From contig NZ_JARJBB010000001.1 in assembly GCF_029269835.1 (NCBI RefSeq), positions 248,001 through 312,000 of the forward strand: DNA of 64,000 nucleotides. The letters run 5' to 3'. This stretch comes from Streptomyces tropicalis (GTDB taxonomy: Bacteria > Actinomycetota > Actinomycetes > Streptomycetales > Streptomycetaceae). Under the pieces are notes generated by a model. It ran no database searches and had not been told where the DNA came from. It saw only the letters and a program-made list of their open reading frames with translations. The translations under genes and the position numbers were made by a program. Each line of letters begins with the position of its first letter. Position 1 is the first letter of the stretch. This document shows, piece by piece, positions 26,086-34,770 of the stretch.

Positions 26086-26525
26086 AGGGTTCGTCCGGGA
26101 CTCCGGCGGGGGCACCGCCCCAACTCGGCGAGGAGGGCACGGAGATCGCGGGGATCGCGGACGGCGCCACGCGGCCGTGGACGAGCGCGCCCCGACGCTC
26201 CGGACGGGCCACCGCTGCGGGTGACTCCGCGCCACTGCCGCCGGGGCGGCTGCGGGGCAGGGACGCCTGGCGCCTCACACTCGACTGACGCACGGTCACC
26301 GGTCCGGGGCGACGGCGAGGAGGCCCGTCTCCTCGCGGTCCTGTGCGGAGGCGATGGCCGCGCCGGCGCCGGCCGAGCCCTCGCCCCTATGCTGCGATAA
26401 GCTGAAAAAACAGTGTCCGGGCCCGCCGGTCCCTCGCGGCTCCGCCGCTCCGAAGGTGCGGGATCGCGGCGACGACTGCCTTATCGGCAGGAAATCCACT
26501 CCACAGTGCCGGGGGCGCCTCCCTG
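26086..26525. other. Long non-coding region upstream of the molybdoenzyme operon
   Basis: About 490 bp separate the MazG-like stop from the FAD-subunit start. A 75-codon minus-strand frame at 26072-26299 has no homology that I recognise. Two facing elements, CGATAAG at 26395-26401 and CTTATCG at 26480-26486, flank a locally A-rich stretch (GCTGAAAAAACAGTG). Three iterons follow at 26526-26573. The region probably holds the operon promoter and its control sites. Confidence 0.4.
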
Positions 26526-26573
26526 CTGCAGGTCCGTTGTCCTCCTGCAGGTCCGTTCTCCCGTAGGTCGGTT
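26526..26573 (+). promoter_or_regulatory. Three iterons ahead of the molybdoenzyme operon
   Basis: CTGCAGGTCCGTT occurs exactly at 26526-26538 and 26545-26557. A third copy matching 10 of 13 bases lies at 26561-26573, ending three bases before the ATG. Direct repeats in a promoter or leader suggest activator or repressor binding. Confidence 0.45.
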
Positions 26574-26576
26574 TCC

Positions 26577-27404
26577 ATGGACCTCAACACCATCACCGAA
26601 GTAGTCCGGCGGCCGTCCGAGCGGCCGGGTGCGGGCTGGCACGAGGGCGACGCCTGGCTCGCCGGCGGAACATGGCTCTACTCCACGGAGCAGCCGGACC
26701 TGCGCCGCCTGATCGACCTGACGGCGTTGCACTGGGAGCCCCTCGTTCCCACGGACACGGGTCTGGAGATCGGCGCCACCTGCACCATCCGTGACCTGTA
26801 CGCCTTCCCGTGGCCTGAGGGCCGGAGCGCCGGAGTCCTCTTCCGGAGGAGCTGTGAGGCGTTCCTGTCCTCGTTCAAGGTCTGGAACACGGCGACCGTC
26901 GGCGGAAACGTCTGCCTGTCCCTGCCCGCCGGCCCGATGATCACATTGACGGTCGCGCTGGAGGCGCAGTACGAACTGTGGGCGCCCGACGGTTCCGTGC
27001 GCTTCGTCGACGCCCTCGACTTCGTCACGGGCGATCACCGCAACGTCCTCGCCCCCGGGGAGGTCCTGCGGCGCATCGTCATTCCGGAGCACGCGCTGCG
27101 CAGACGCACCGCGCACCGCCGCTTCACGCTGACCCGGCTCGGCCGCTCGACGGTGTTCCTCGTCGGCACGCAGCGGCCAGGAGGGGACGACCTGGTGCTG
27201 ACCGTCACAGCCGGCACCACGCGGCCCCTCCGTATCGCCTTCGACTCCCTGCCCGATGCGCGCACCCTGCGGCAGAGCATCGACGCTGTCCCGGCCGACG
27301 TCTGGTTCGCCGATCCCAACGGGACCCCCGACCACCGTCGGCATCTGACACGGCACTTCGCCGAGGAGATCCGCCGCGAACTCACGGCTGGGGGCCCGGC
27401 ATGA
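26577..27404 (+). CDS. FAD-binding subunit of a xanthine-dehydrogenase-family molybdenum hydroxylase
   Basis: Medium (CoxM/XdhB-like) flavin subunit, 275 residues. It carries the FAD-binding LAGGTWLYSTEQPDLRRLIDLT near residue 27 and the second FAD motif TVGGNVCLSLPAGPM near 110. The C-terminal domain is the usual CO-dehydrogenase flavoprotein type. It passes electrons from the Fe-S subunit to an acceptor. The stop overlaps the next gene by 4 bp (ATGA), so the subunits are co-translated. There is no strong ribosome site; iterons lie immediately upstream. Confidence 0.9.
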   Translation: MDLNTITEVVRRPSERPGAGWHEGDAWLAGGTWLYSTEQPDLRRLIDLTALHWEPLVPTDTGLEIGATCTIRDLYAFPWPEGRSAGVLFRRSCEAFLSSFKVWNTATVGGNVCLSLPAGPMITLTVALEAQYELWAPDGSVRFVDALDFVTGDHRNVLAPGEVLRRIVIPEHALRRRTAHRRFTLTRLGRSTVFLVGTQRPGGDDLVLTVTAGTTRPLRIAFDSLPDARTLRQSIDAVPADVWFADPNGTPDHRRHLTRHFAEEIRRELTAGGPA

Positions 27405-30118
27405 GCTGCATCGTGAACGGCAGGGAGTTCGGCCGGGAGCCGGCACCCGGCCAGTGCCTGCGGACCTTCCTGCGCGAACTCGGCCACTTCGGCGTCAAGA
27501 AGGGGTGCGACGCGGGCGACTGCGGCGCCTGCACGGTGTGGCTGGACGGCGCGCCGGTGCACAGCTGCATCACCCCCGCGTTCCGCGCGGACGGCCGGGA
27601 GGTGACCACGATCGAGGGCCTGGGTCGGCCCGGCGCCCTGCATCCCGTGCAGCGGCAGTTCGAGGACGCCCCGGGGTTCCAGTGCGGTTTCTGCACCGCA
27701 GGGATGATCATGACCTCGGCGACCTTCACCGAGGACCAGAGGGCGGATCTGCCGAGGGCGTTGAAGGGCAACCTCTGCCGCTGCACCGGATACCGGGCGA
27801 TCGAGGACGCCGTGAAGGGCGTCGGCGCGGTGGAGGCGGCGGCACCGGGCAAGGCCGTAGGGGCGAGCGTCGGCGCTCCCGCGGGCCACGACGTGGTGAC
27901 GGGTCACGCCGAGTTCACCATGGACACCCGGATCGACGGCATGCTGCACCTCAAGGTGCTGCACTCGCCCCACGCGCACGCCCGTGTCCTCTCGATCGAC
28001 AGGAGCGCCGCCCTCGCCGTGCCCGGCGTGCACCGGGTCTACACCTGGGAGGACGTCCCCCGCAGGCGCTTCACCACGGCGATCCACACCGACCACCTGG
28101 TCGACCCGGACGACACCTACGTCCTCGACGACACGGTCCGCTTCGCCGGCCAGCGCGTCGCGGCGGTCCTGGCCGACACGGTCGGGGCGGCCGAGGAGGG
28201 CTGCCGGCGCCTCGCGGTGGAGTACGAGGTGCTGCCTGCGGTGTTCGACCCGGAGGCGGCCATGGCCGACGGCGCGCCCCAGCTGCACGGCTCCGACGAC
28301 CCGTTCGTCCGCGACCCCGCCCACAACATCCTGCTCGAACTCCACGCGCACATCGGCGACGTGGACGCGGGGTTCGCCGCGGCCGACGTGATCCACGAGG
28401 GCACGTACTTCTCACCGCGGGTGCAGCACGCGCACCTGGAGACCCACGGTTCGATCGCCTGGATGGAGGACGGCCGGCTGAACGTCCGCACCAGTTCGCA
28501 GTCGCCGTCGATCGCGAAGGTCAAGCTGGAGCACCTGTTCGCGCTGCGCCCGGACCAGGTGAGGGTGTTCTGCCGGCGCGTCGGCGGCGGGTTCGGCGGC
28601 AAGCAGGAGGTGATCACGGAGGACCTGGTCGCGCTCGCCACCCTGGACACCGGGCGGCCCGCCTGCCTCGAGTTCACCCGTGAGGAGGAGTTCACCACGG
28701 CCTCGCCGCGGCATCCGATGACCCTGACGGTCAAGCTCGGCGCGAAGGCCGACGGAACGCTCACGGCGTTCCAGGTCCGCAACGTGTCGAACACGGGCGC
28801 CTACGGCAACCACGGCGGCGAAACGATGTACGCGGGCGGAGCCGCCGTCATGATCTACCGCTGCCCGAACAAGAAGTTCGACGCGTACTCCGTGTACACC
28901 AACACCGTGCCGAGCGGGGCGCTGCGGGGTTACGGGATGACGCAGCCGGCGTTCGCCGTGGAGTCGGCGATGGACGAACTGGCCCGCGCCCTGCACATCG
29001 ACCCGCTGGAACTGCGACGGCGCAACATCGTGCGGCCGGCTGAGCCCCTGGTCGCCCTGCACGACGGCCCCGACGACGTGGTCTTCGGCGAGGACGGGCT
29101 CGCCACGTGCCTCGACCTGGTGGGCGACGCCCTGGCCCGGACGGCCGACCAGGTGCCCCCGGGCCCCGAGTGGCTCGTCGGAGCCGGCGTGGCGAGTTCC
29201 CTGCACGAGACCGCGCCCCCGACGGAACACCTCTCCGAGGCCTGGGTCACGCTGGGCGACGATCTCATCTACGAAGTGGCCGTCGGGACCGTTGAGTTCG
29301 GGGAGGGCACCTCCACGGCCCATGTCCAGATCGCCGCCAACCAGCTGGGCACGACGCCGTCGCGGATCCGCCTGGTGCAGTCCGACACCGACCGCACGGG
29401 ATTCGACACCGGCGCCTTCGCGAGCGCGGGCCTCTTCGTCGCGGGCAACGCGGTCCTGCGGGCGGCCAACGCCGTGCGCGACCGCATCCTGGAATGCGCC
29501 GCGACGCACACCGGCGTCCATGTCGTGATGTGCACGATGGACGACGACGGTGTCGTGTGCGGGGACCGGCGGGTGTCGCTGGCCGAACTCGTCGCGCTGG
29601 GCCGGGCGCGTGGAATCCGCTTCACTGCCGCACGCAAGGCGTACGGCTCGCCCCGGAGCGTCACCTCCAACACGCAGGGGTTCCGGGTCGCCGTGCACCG
29701 CGTGACGGGCGAGATACGGATCCTGTACAGCGTGCAGGCGGCGGACGCCGGGGTGATCATCAACCCGGCGCAGGTCCGGGGACAGGTGGAGGGCGGCGTC
29801 GCCCAGGGAATCGGCTTCGCACTGACCGAGAACCACCACCTCGACGGCAGCGGCGTCATGGTCAACCCGAACCTCCGGAACTACCGCATCCCCACCTACG
29901 CCGACATCCCCCGCACCGAGGTGCTCCTGGTGGGATCGGCGGATTCGGTGGGACCCATGCGGGCGAAGGGGATGGCGGAGTGCTGCATCAACCCCGTGGC
30001 CCCCGCGCTCGCGAACGCGGTGCACGACGCCACGGGCGTCCGCTACCGTGCGCTGCCGCTGACCCCGGAACGCATTTACGGCCGGCTCCTCGCGGAGCAG
30101 TCGGTGTCGGCAGGTTGA
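27401..30118 (+). CDS. Fused [2Fe-2S] and molybdopterin subunit of a xanthine-dehydrogenase-family enzyme
   Basis: A 905-residue fusion. Residues 1-150 are the small subunit: a plant-type [2Fe-2S] domain (GCDAGDCGACTVWLDG, then HSC) and a second cluster domain (QCGFCTAG and NLCRCTGY). From about 160 the large molybdenum-pterin subunit begins, with RRVGGGFGGKQEV near 390, SGALRGYGMTQPAFAVE near 505 and the catalytic Glu probably in MRAKGMAECC near the C-terminus. Substrate could be an aldehyde, purine or N-heterocycle. No XdhC/CoxF-type maturation genes are adjacent. The ATG overlaps the FAD subunit stop. Confidence 0.92.
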   Translation: MSCIVNGREFGREPAPGQCLRTFLRELGHFGVKKGCDAGDCGACTVWLDGAPVHSCITPAFRADGREVTTIEGLGRPGALHPVQRQFEDAPGFQCGFCTAGMIMTSATFTEDQRADLPRALKGNLCRCTGYRAIEDAVKGVGAVEAAAPGKAVGASVGAPAGHDVVTGHAEFTMDTRIDGMLHLKVLHSPHAHARVLSIDRSAALAVPGVHRVYTWEDVPRRRFTTAIHTDHLVDPDDTYVLDDTVRFAGQRVAAVLADTVGAAEEGCRRLAVEYEVLPAVFDPEAAMADGAPQLHGSDDPFVRDPAHNILLELHAHIGDVDAGFAAADVIHEGTYFSPRVQHAHLETHGSIAWMEDGRLNVRTSSQSPSIAKVKLEHLFALRPDQVRVFCRRVGGGFGGKQEVITEDLVALATLDTGRPACLEFTREEEFTTASPRHPMTLTVKLGAKADGTLTAFQVRNVSNTGAYGNHGGETMYAGGAAVMIYRCPNKKFDAYSVYTNTVPSGALRGYGMTQPAFAVESAMDELARALHIDPLELRRRNIVRPAEPLVALHDGPDDVVFGEDGLATCLDLVGDALARTADQVPPGPEWLVGAGVASSLHETAPPTEHLSEAWVTLGDDLIYEVAVGTVEFGEGTSTAHVQIAANQLGTTPSRIRLVQSDTDRTGFDTGAFASAGLFVAGNAVLRAANAVRDRILECAATHTGVHVVMCTMDDDGVVCGDRRVSLAELVALGRARGIRFTAARKAYGSPRSVTSNTQGFRVAVHRVTGEIRILYSVQAADAGVIINPAQVRGQVEGGVAQGIGFALTENHHLDGSGVMVNPNLRNYRIPTYADIPRTEVLLVGSADSVGPMRAKGMAECCINPVAPALANAVHDATGVRYRALPLTPERIYGRLLAEQSVSAG

Positions 30119-30124
30119 GCCGCC

Positions 30125-31096
30125 ATGAACACCGGGAAGAACATCGCCGCCGCAGCGACGGTGATCATCGGCCAGAAGGTCCTGCCCGGGAGGGAAAGGG
30201 AGTTCGAGTCGTGGCAGGAGAACCTCAACGCCGCAGCCGCCTACTACCCCGGCTTCCTCGGCGCCGAGATCTCCCGGCCGACATCGCTGCAGGCCGACTG
30301 GGTCGTCGTGTACCGGTTCGACTCGGTGGCCCATCTGCAGGCGTGGGTCAACAGCGCGACCCGGCAGACGTATCTCGACGTCGGCGCCCAGTACTTCGAC
30401 GGCCCGGCGACCCAGCAGGTGGTGAGCAGCGGCACGCAGTCACTGGACCCGCTGGTCACCGTGGTGGTCACCCACCGCGTCCAGCCGAACCAGGTCGACG
30501 ACTTCCTCGACTGGCAGCACCGCATGGTCGAGGAGGAGAGCAGGTTCGAGGGGTTTCGCGGGACCGAGCTCTTCCGTCCCATCGAGGGGCTCCAGGAGGA
30601 ATGGACCACGCTGTACCGCTACGACACCGCCGAGCACCTCGACGCCTGGCTGACCTCGCCCGAGCGGCGCAAGGTCCTGGCCGAGGGCGCGAAGTTCAGC
30701 GACTTCAGGCTGCGCACGATCGACAACTCGTTCGGCAGCTGGTTCGCCTTCGAGGGCAACGGCAAGGAGGCCCCGCCGCCTCCCTCCGAGACCAGGACGT
30801 CCCTCGCCGTCTGGGTCGGCCTGTACCCGACCGTCGTGCTGCTGACGCTCGCTCTGTTCCCGCTGCACATGCCGCTCTGGATCGGCCTGCTCGTGGGCAA
30901 TCTTCTGTCGAGCTTCATCATGAGCTTCCTGACGATGCCCTACTACGTGAACCCGCTGCTCGGGCGATGGCTGCGGCCGCCGCCGGACGAACCGGCACGG
31001 GCCGGGCTCCGTGGCCTCGGCGTCGTCGCGGTGGCGATGGCCCTCTGGGCGGTCGTCTTCTACCTCGTCACGGTCCGGTTCTGGACACTGCCCTGA
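30125..31096 (+). CDS. Membrane-anchored protein with two antibiotic-biosynthesis-monooxygenase (ABM) domains
   Basis: A 323-residue protein. Two ferredoxin-like ABM repeats, about residues 10-100 and 108-205, share the pattern V-G-R/F-W-Q...FPGFLGAE/GFRGTEL...WVVVYRFDS/WTTLYRYDT. After a Pro-rich linker come three hydrophobic segments (near 230-250, 255-275 and 300-320), so the ABM pair is tethered to the membrane. ABM domains act as cofactor-free monooxygenases or heme/quinone-binding proteins. It follows the molybdoenzyme by six bases and is surely part of that operon. Its link to the enzyme's electron acceptor is inferred. Confidence 0.82.
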   Translation: MNTGKNIAAAATVIIGQKVLPGREREFESWQENLNAAAAYYPGFLGAEISRPTSLQADWVVVYRFDSVAHLQAWVNSATRQTYLDVGAQYFDGPATQQVVSSGTQSLDPLVTVVVTHRVQPNQVDDFLDWQHRMVEEESRFEGFRGTELFRPIEGLQEEWTTLYRYDTAEHLDAWLTSPERRKVLAEGAKFSDFRLRTIDNSFGSWFAFEGNGKEAPPPPSETRTSLAVWVGLYPTVVLLTLALFPLHMPLWIGLLVGNLLSSFIMSFLTMPYYVNPLLGRWLRPPPDEPARAGLRGLGVVAVAMALWAVVFYLVTVRFWTLP

Positions 31097-31167
31097 CCGG
31101 GACCGGAAGCCGGCATCCCGCGCGCGGGCGCGCGGCCCCGATCCACCGGCCGGCTCTCCGAACGGGG

Positions 31168-31579
31168 GGCAGACGAGTCGGGCTGTACGCCGGGTTCTGT
31201 TCCCCGGTGTCCTCGCGGGCGCCGGGGCGACGGCCATCCATCTAGGGCCGGCGTTGCCGCCGGCCTCGTGCGGTCTACCCGCGGACTCGGGCGGGCAGCC
31301 CTCGAACGTCCGCGCAGAGCGCTTTTCACGGCGCTCCTCTTGACCTTGCTCCGGGTGGGGTTTACCTAGCTGCCCAGGTCACCCTGGGCACTGGTGGTCT
31401 CTTACACCACCGTTTCACCCTTACCGAGGACCGAGGTCCCCGGCGGTCTGCTTTCTGTGGCACTGTCCCGCGGGTCACCCCGGGTGGCCGTTGGCCACCA
31501 CCCTGCCCTGTGGAGCCCGGACGTTCCTCGGGAAGCCCCCTGAGGGACTCCACGCGGCCGCCCGCCCGGCTCGTCTGCC
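31168..31579 (-). ncRNA. rnpB: RNase P RNA, class A
   Basis: The catalytic RNA of RNase P, which trims tRNA 5' leaders. Read on the minus strand, the 5' GGCAGACGAG (from 31579) pairs with the 3' CTCGTCTGCC (31168-31177) as helix P1. Universal core blocks follow in order: GAGGAACGTCCGGGCTCC, ACAGAAAGCAGACCGCC, GGTAAGGGTGAAACGGTGG, TAAGAGACCACCAG and the 3' ACAGAACCCGGCGTACAG. Length is about 412 nt. Ends are placed by the P1 pairing and may be off by a few bases. Confidence 0.95.
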
Positions 31580-31718
31580 GTGCCGACCATGGTACCGGGC
31601 GGATCCGACCGCTTCCGCCCGGTCGCGGTGGCGGGAGACCTGGCGGCGTGAGCGGGTGGGGGAAGACGGCCGTGGGCGCCGTACGCTGGCGCCGAAGGAT
31701 CGTCGAAGGAGAGACCCC

Positions 31719-32519
31719 GTGCTTGTCCTGCTGCCCCCGTCCGAAGGCAAGGCGTCCTCCGGTCGCGGTGCCCCGCTGCGGCCGGATTCGCTGTCGCTGC
31801 CGGGGCTCGCCGACGCCCGGGCCGCCGTCCTCGACGAGCTGGCCGGGCTGTGCGCCGGCGACGAGGAGAAGGCGCGCGAGGTGCTCGGGCTGAGCGAGGG
31901 GCTGCGCGGGGAGGTCGCGAAGAACACCGGGCTGCTCACGGCCGGCACGCGTCCCGCCGGGGAGATCTACACCGGTGTGCTCTACGACGCCCTCGGCCTG
32001 GCCTCCCTGGACACCGCCGCCAAGAGGCGCGCCGCGCGGTCCCTGCTGGTGTTCTCCGGGTTGTGGGGTGCTGTGCGGGTGACGGACCGGATCCCCTCCT
32101 ACCGGTGCTCGATGGGGGTGCGGCTGCCGGGGCTCGGCGCGCTGGGCGCGTACTGGCGCGCCCCGATGGCGTCGGTCATGCCCGAGACCGCCGGTGACGG
32201 TCTGGTGCTGGATCTGCGGTCCGCCGCCTACGCGGCCGCCTGGAAGCCCCGGGGCGAGGTCGCGGGCCGGACGGCGACCGTGCGGGTGCTGCACACGCAG
32301 ATCGTGGACGGCGTGGAGAAGCGGTCCGTGGTCAGCCACTTCAACAAGGCCACCAAGGGCCGGATCGTCCGCGGCCTGCTGACCGAGGGAGCCGCCCCGA
32401 GGAACCCGGCGGAGCTGGTCGAGGCGCTGCGCGACCTCGGCCACACGGTCGAGGCGGAGCCGCCGGCGCGGGCCGGCCGGGCGTGGGCACTGGACGTGGT
32501 GGTGTCGGAGATCCACTGA
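31719..32519 (+). CDS. yaaA: YaaA-family peroxide stress protein
   Basis: A 266-residue YaaA (DUF328) protein, which in other bacteria lowers free iron and protects DNA during peroxide stress and binds DNA. The family opening VLLPPSEGK is at the N-terminus. Further marks are GLWGAVRVTDRIPSYRCSMG near 110, DLRSAAYAAAWKP and VSHFNKATKGRIVRGLL near 205. The GTG start is supported by GAAGGAGAG ending six bases before it. It is divergent from rnpB. Confidence 0.9.
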   Translation: MLVLLPPSEGKASSGRGAPLRPDSLSLPGLADARAAVLDELAGLCAGDEEKAREVLGLSEGLRGEVAKNTGLLTAGTRPAGEIYTGVLYDALGLASLDTAAKRRAARSLLVFSGLWGAVRVTDRIPSYRCSMGVRLPGLGALGAYWRAPMASVMPETAGDGLVLDLRSAAYAAAWKPRGEVAGRTATVRVLHTQIVDGVEKRSVVSHFNKATKGRIVRGLLTEGAAPRNPAELVEALRDLGHTVEAEPPARAGRAWALDVVVSEIH

Positions 32520-32610
32520 GGGGGCGCCTGCGCCCGGCGGAGGTTCCCGCGCCCCGGCGGAGGGGTCCTGTGCCCCCGCGGAGGGCGGTTGCCGCGGACC
32601 CGGGCCTGGT

Positions 32611-32627
32611 GTTGCAGTGTGTGCAAC
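32611..32627. promoter_or_regulatory. Operator-like dyad upstream of eda
   Basis: GTTGCA-GTGTG-TGCAAC: perfect 6-bp arms with a 5-nt spacer, 40 bp before the eda start in a locally A/T-richer segment. A repressor site controlling the aldolase is plausible; the regulator is unknown. Confidence 0.45.
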
Positions 32628-32667
32628 AGCCTTTGCGTGGAGTGAAACGCGGCGGCACGATGAGCCC

Positions 32668-33327
32668 ATGACCTCGTCCCCGCCCTCCTCCCCGGCCGCC
32701 CGGCACGGCTCCGTGCTGGACCTCGCGCCCGTGGTGCCGGTCGCCGTGGTCGACGACGCCGCCGACGCCGTACCGCTGGCGCGGGCCCTGGTGGCCGGGG
32801 GACTGCCCGCGATCGAGGTGACCCTGCGGACGCCGGCCGCGCCCGACGCGATCCGGGCGATCGCGCAGGAGGTGCCGGACGCGGTGGTCGGCGCGGGCAC
32901 GGTCCTCGGTCCGGCCCAGGTGGCGCGGTGCCGGGCGGCCGGGGCGCGCTTCCTGGTCAGCCCTGGCTGGACGGACGCCCTGCTGGCGGCCATGGACGCG
33001 TCCGGACTGCCGTACCTGCCGGGGGTGTCGACGGCGACGGAGGTCGTGTCGCTGCTGGAGCGGGGCGTGCGGGAGATGAAGTTCTTCCCGGCCGAGGCCG
33101 CGGGCGGCACCGCCTATCTGAGGTCACTGGCCGGGCCGCTGCCCGGCGCCCGCTTCTGCCCGACCGGTGGCATCGGCCCCGGCAACGCGGCGGAGTACCT
33201 CGCCCTGCCCAACGTCGGTTGCGTGGGGGGTACGTGGATGCTTCCCCCGGACGCGGTCGCCGACCGGGACTGGACGCGGATCGAGGCCCTGGCCCGCGCG
33301 GCGTCGGGGCTGGTCCGGGCGGCGTGA
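32668..33327 (+). CDS. eda: KDPG/KHG-type aldolase
   Basis: 2-dehydro-3-deoxy-phosphogluconate aldolase-like enzyme of 219 residues, a TIM barrel. The Schiff-base lysine is in EMKFFPAEAAGG near residue 137, the catalytic Glu in AIEVTLRT near 48, and the phosphate loops are GAGTVLGPAQ and CPTGGIGPGN. It splits KDPG (or a related keto acid) into pyruvate and glyceraldehyde-3-phosphate. The ATG at 32668 gives the normal length; the longer frame would run through the dyad operator. Confidence 0.9.
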   Translation: MTSSPPSSPAARHGSVLDLAPVVPVAVVDDAADAVPLARALVAGGLPAIEVTLRTPAAPDAIRAIAQEVPDAVVGAGTVLGPAQVARCRAAGARFLVSPGWTDALLAAMDASGLPYLPGVSTATEVVSLLERGVREMKFFPAEAAGGTAYLRSLAGPLPGARFCPTGGIGPGNAAEYLALPNVGCVGGTWMLPPDAVADRDWTRIEALARAASGLVRAA

Positions 33328-33347
33328 CGCGGGGTCGCGGGCAGGGA

Positions 33348-33381
33348 CCGCGGGCCGGGGCAGGGGGTCTCCGGCCCGCGG
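33348..33381. terminator. Bidirectional terminator between eda and the RNase H/phosphatase gene
   Basis: Perfect 11-bp GC stem (33348-33358 with 33371-33381), 12-nt loop, between two convergent stops. Confidence 0.65.
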
Positions 33382-33426
33382 GTGCGTACGGGATCCGGGC
33401 GCCGGGTCCGGACGGGACCGAGGCGC

Positions 33427-34758
33427 TCAGCGCAGGTGGGACGTGTCGTTGAGCAGGCGCACGCTCGCGTTGCCGTCCGCGTAGTACGCCACCGCGGAGA
33501 CGGAGGCCGCCGACAGCTCCATGCGGAACAGCGCCTCGGGCGGGGCGCCGAGCGCCAGCCGGACCAGCGTCTTGATCGGGGTGACGTGCGTGACCAGCAG
33601 GACCGTACGGCCCGCGTGCGCCGCGACCAGCCGGTCGCGGGTGACGGCGATCCGGTCCGCGGTGGCCGCGAAACTCTCGCCGCCGCCGGTGGGTTCAGCG
33701 TCCGGGGAGGCCAGCCAGGCGTTCAGGTCCTCGGGGTGGCGCTCGCGCACCTCGGCGAAGGTGAGGCCCTCCCAGGCGCCGAAGTCGGTCTCGCGCAGGC
33801 CGTCGTCGACGGTGACGTCGAGGCCGAGCCGGGCGGCCACGATGCCCGCGGTCTCGCGGGTGCGGGCCAGCGGCGAGGAGACGACGGCCTGGATCGTCCC
33901 GCGCCGGGCGAAGGCCGCCGCGGCGCGCTCGGCCTGCTCCCGGCCGATGCCGGAGAGCGAGGGGTCGCTGCCTCCGCTGCCGGAGAACCGCTTCTGCGGG
34001 GTCAGCGGGGTCTCGCCGTGGCGCAGCAGCACCAGGGTGGCGGGGGCGCCGAGGTCGGCGGGGGCCCAGCCGGCGGCGGGGAGGGCGCCGGTCGCCGTGG
34101 GGGCGGCGGTGCCCACGGTGCGGGCCGCGCGGAGGTCCGCAGCGGCCCGTCCGGCGGGCGGTTCGCCGACGGGCAGTGCGCCGACGGACGCTTCACCGGC
34201 GGGCGGTTCACCGAGGGGCAGTGCGCCAACGGATGCGTCACCGGCGGACGCTTCACCGGCGGGCGGTTCACCGGCGGTGGACGATGCGTCGGACGCGGGC
34301 TGGTGCTGCCCGGAGGACGGCTCGGCCCCGGCCGGCGGCGCGCCTCCGCCGGCCACCCCTGTGTCCATCGCCAGGTTCGCCAGCCGGTCCGCCCGCTTGT
34401 TCTGCTCGCGCGGGATCCACTCGTACGTCACCCGGTCGGCCGGGAACACCCGGGACGCCTGCCCGGCCAGGGGCTTGAGCGCGGGGTGCTTGATCTTCCA
34501 GCGGCCCGACATCTGCTCGACGACGAGCTTGGAGTCCATCCGGACGTGCACGCGGGCCGCCGGGTCGAGGGCGTGCGCGGCGCGCAGTCCGGCCAGCAGA
34601 CCGCCGTACTCGGCGACGTTGTTGGTGGCCACGCCCACGTACTCGGCGACCTCGGCGAGGGTCTCCCCCGTCGCCGCGTCGGCCACCAGCGCGCCGTAGC
34701 CCGCGGGTCCCGGGTTGCCCCGCGACCCGCCGTCGGCCTCGACGACGAACTCCCGCAC
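33427..34758 (-). CDS. Bifunctional RNase H / acid phosphatase
   Basis: A 443-residue fusion. Residues 1-130 are a type I RNase H (EADGGSRGNPGPAGYG with Asp8, MDSKLVVEQMSGRW, and the C-terminal Asp in NKRADRLANLAMD). Residues ~240-443 are a CobC-like histidine phosphatase (LLRHGETPLT, PLARTRETA and VTHVTPIKTLV). The Streptomyces orthologue (SCO2299 in S. coelicolor, from memory) is known to have both activities, degrading RNA of RNA/DNA hybrids and dephosphorylating small phosphates. The linker, about 140-235, is low-complexity and built of 15-residue repeats (GEPPAGEASVGALPV). Confidence 0.93.
   Translation of the reverse strand: MREFVVEADGGSRGNPGPAGYGALVADAATGETLAEVAEYVGVATNNVAEYGGLLAGLRAAHALDPAARVHVRMDSKLVVEQMSGRWKIKHPALKPLAGQASRVFPADRVTYEWIPREQNKRADRLANLAMDTGVAGGGAPPAGAEPSSGQHQPASDASSTAGEPPAGEASAGDASVGALPLGEPPAGEASVGALPVGEPPAGRAAADLRAARTVGTAAPTATGALPAAGWAPADLGAPATLVLLRHGETPLTPQKRFSGSGGSDPSLSGIGREQAERAAAAFARRGTIQAVVSSPLARTRETAGIVAARLGLDVTVDDGLRETDFGAWEGLTFAEVRERHPEDLNAWLASPDAEPTGGGESFAATADRIAVTRDRLVAAHAGRTVLLVTHVTPIKTLVRLALGAPPEALFRMELSAASVSAVAYYADGNASVRLLNDTSHLR
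34152..34276. repeat. 45-bp repeats encoding the RNase H/phosphatase linker
   Basis: Two to three imperfect copies of a 45-bp unit (15 codons), plus shorter sub-repeats of GGCGGACGCTTCACCGGCG, inside the coding frame. They change the linker length but not the frame. Confidence 0.65.
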
Positions 34759-34770
34759 GCCGCTCGCTCC

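Noticed and set aside
26072..26299. 75-codon minus-strand frame after the MazG-like gene
   Set aside because: No ribosome site, no recognisable motif, overlaps the end of the MazG-like gene.
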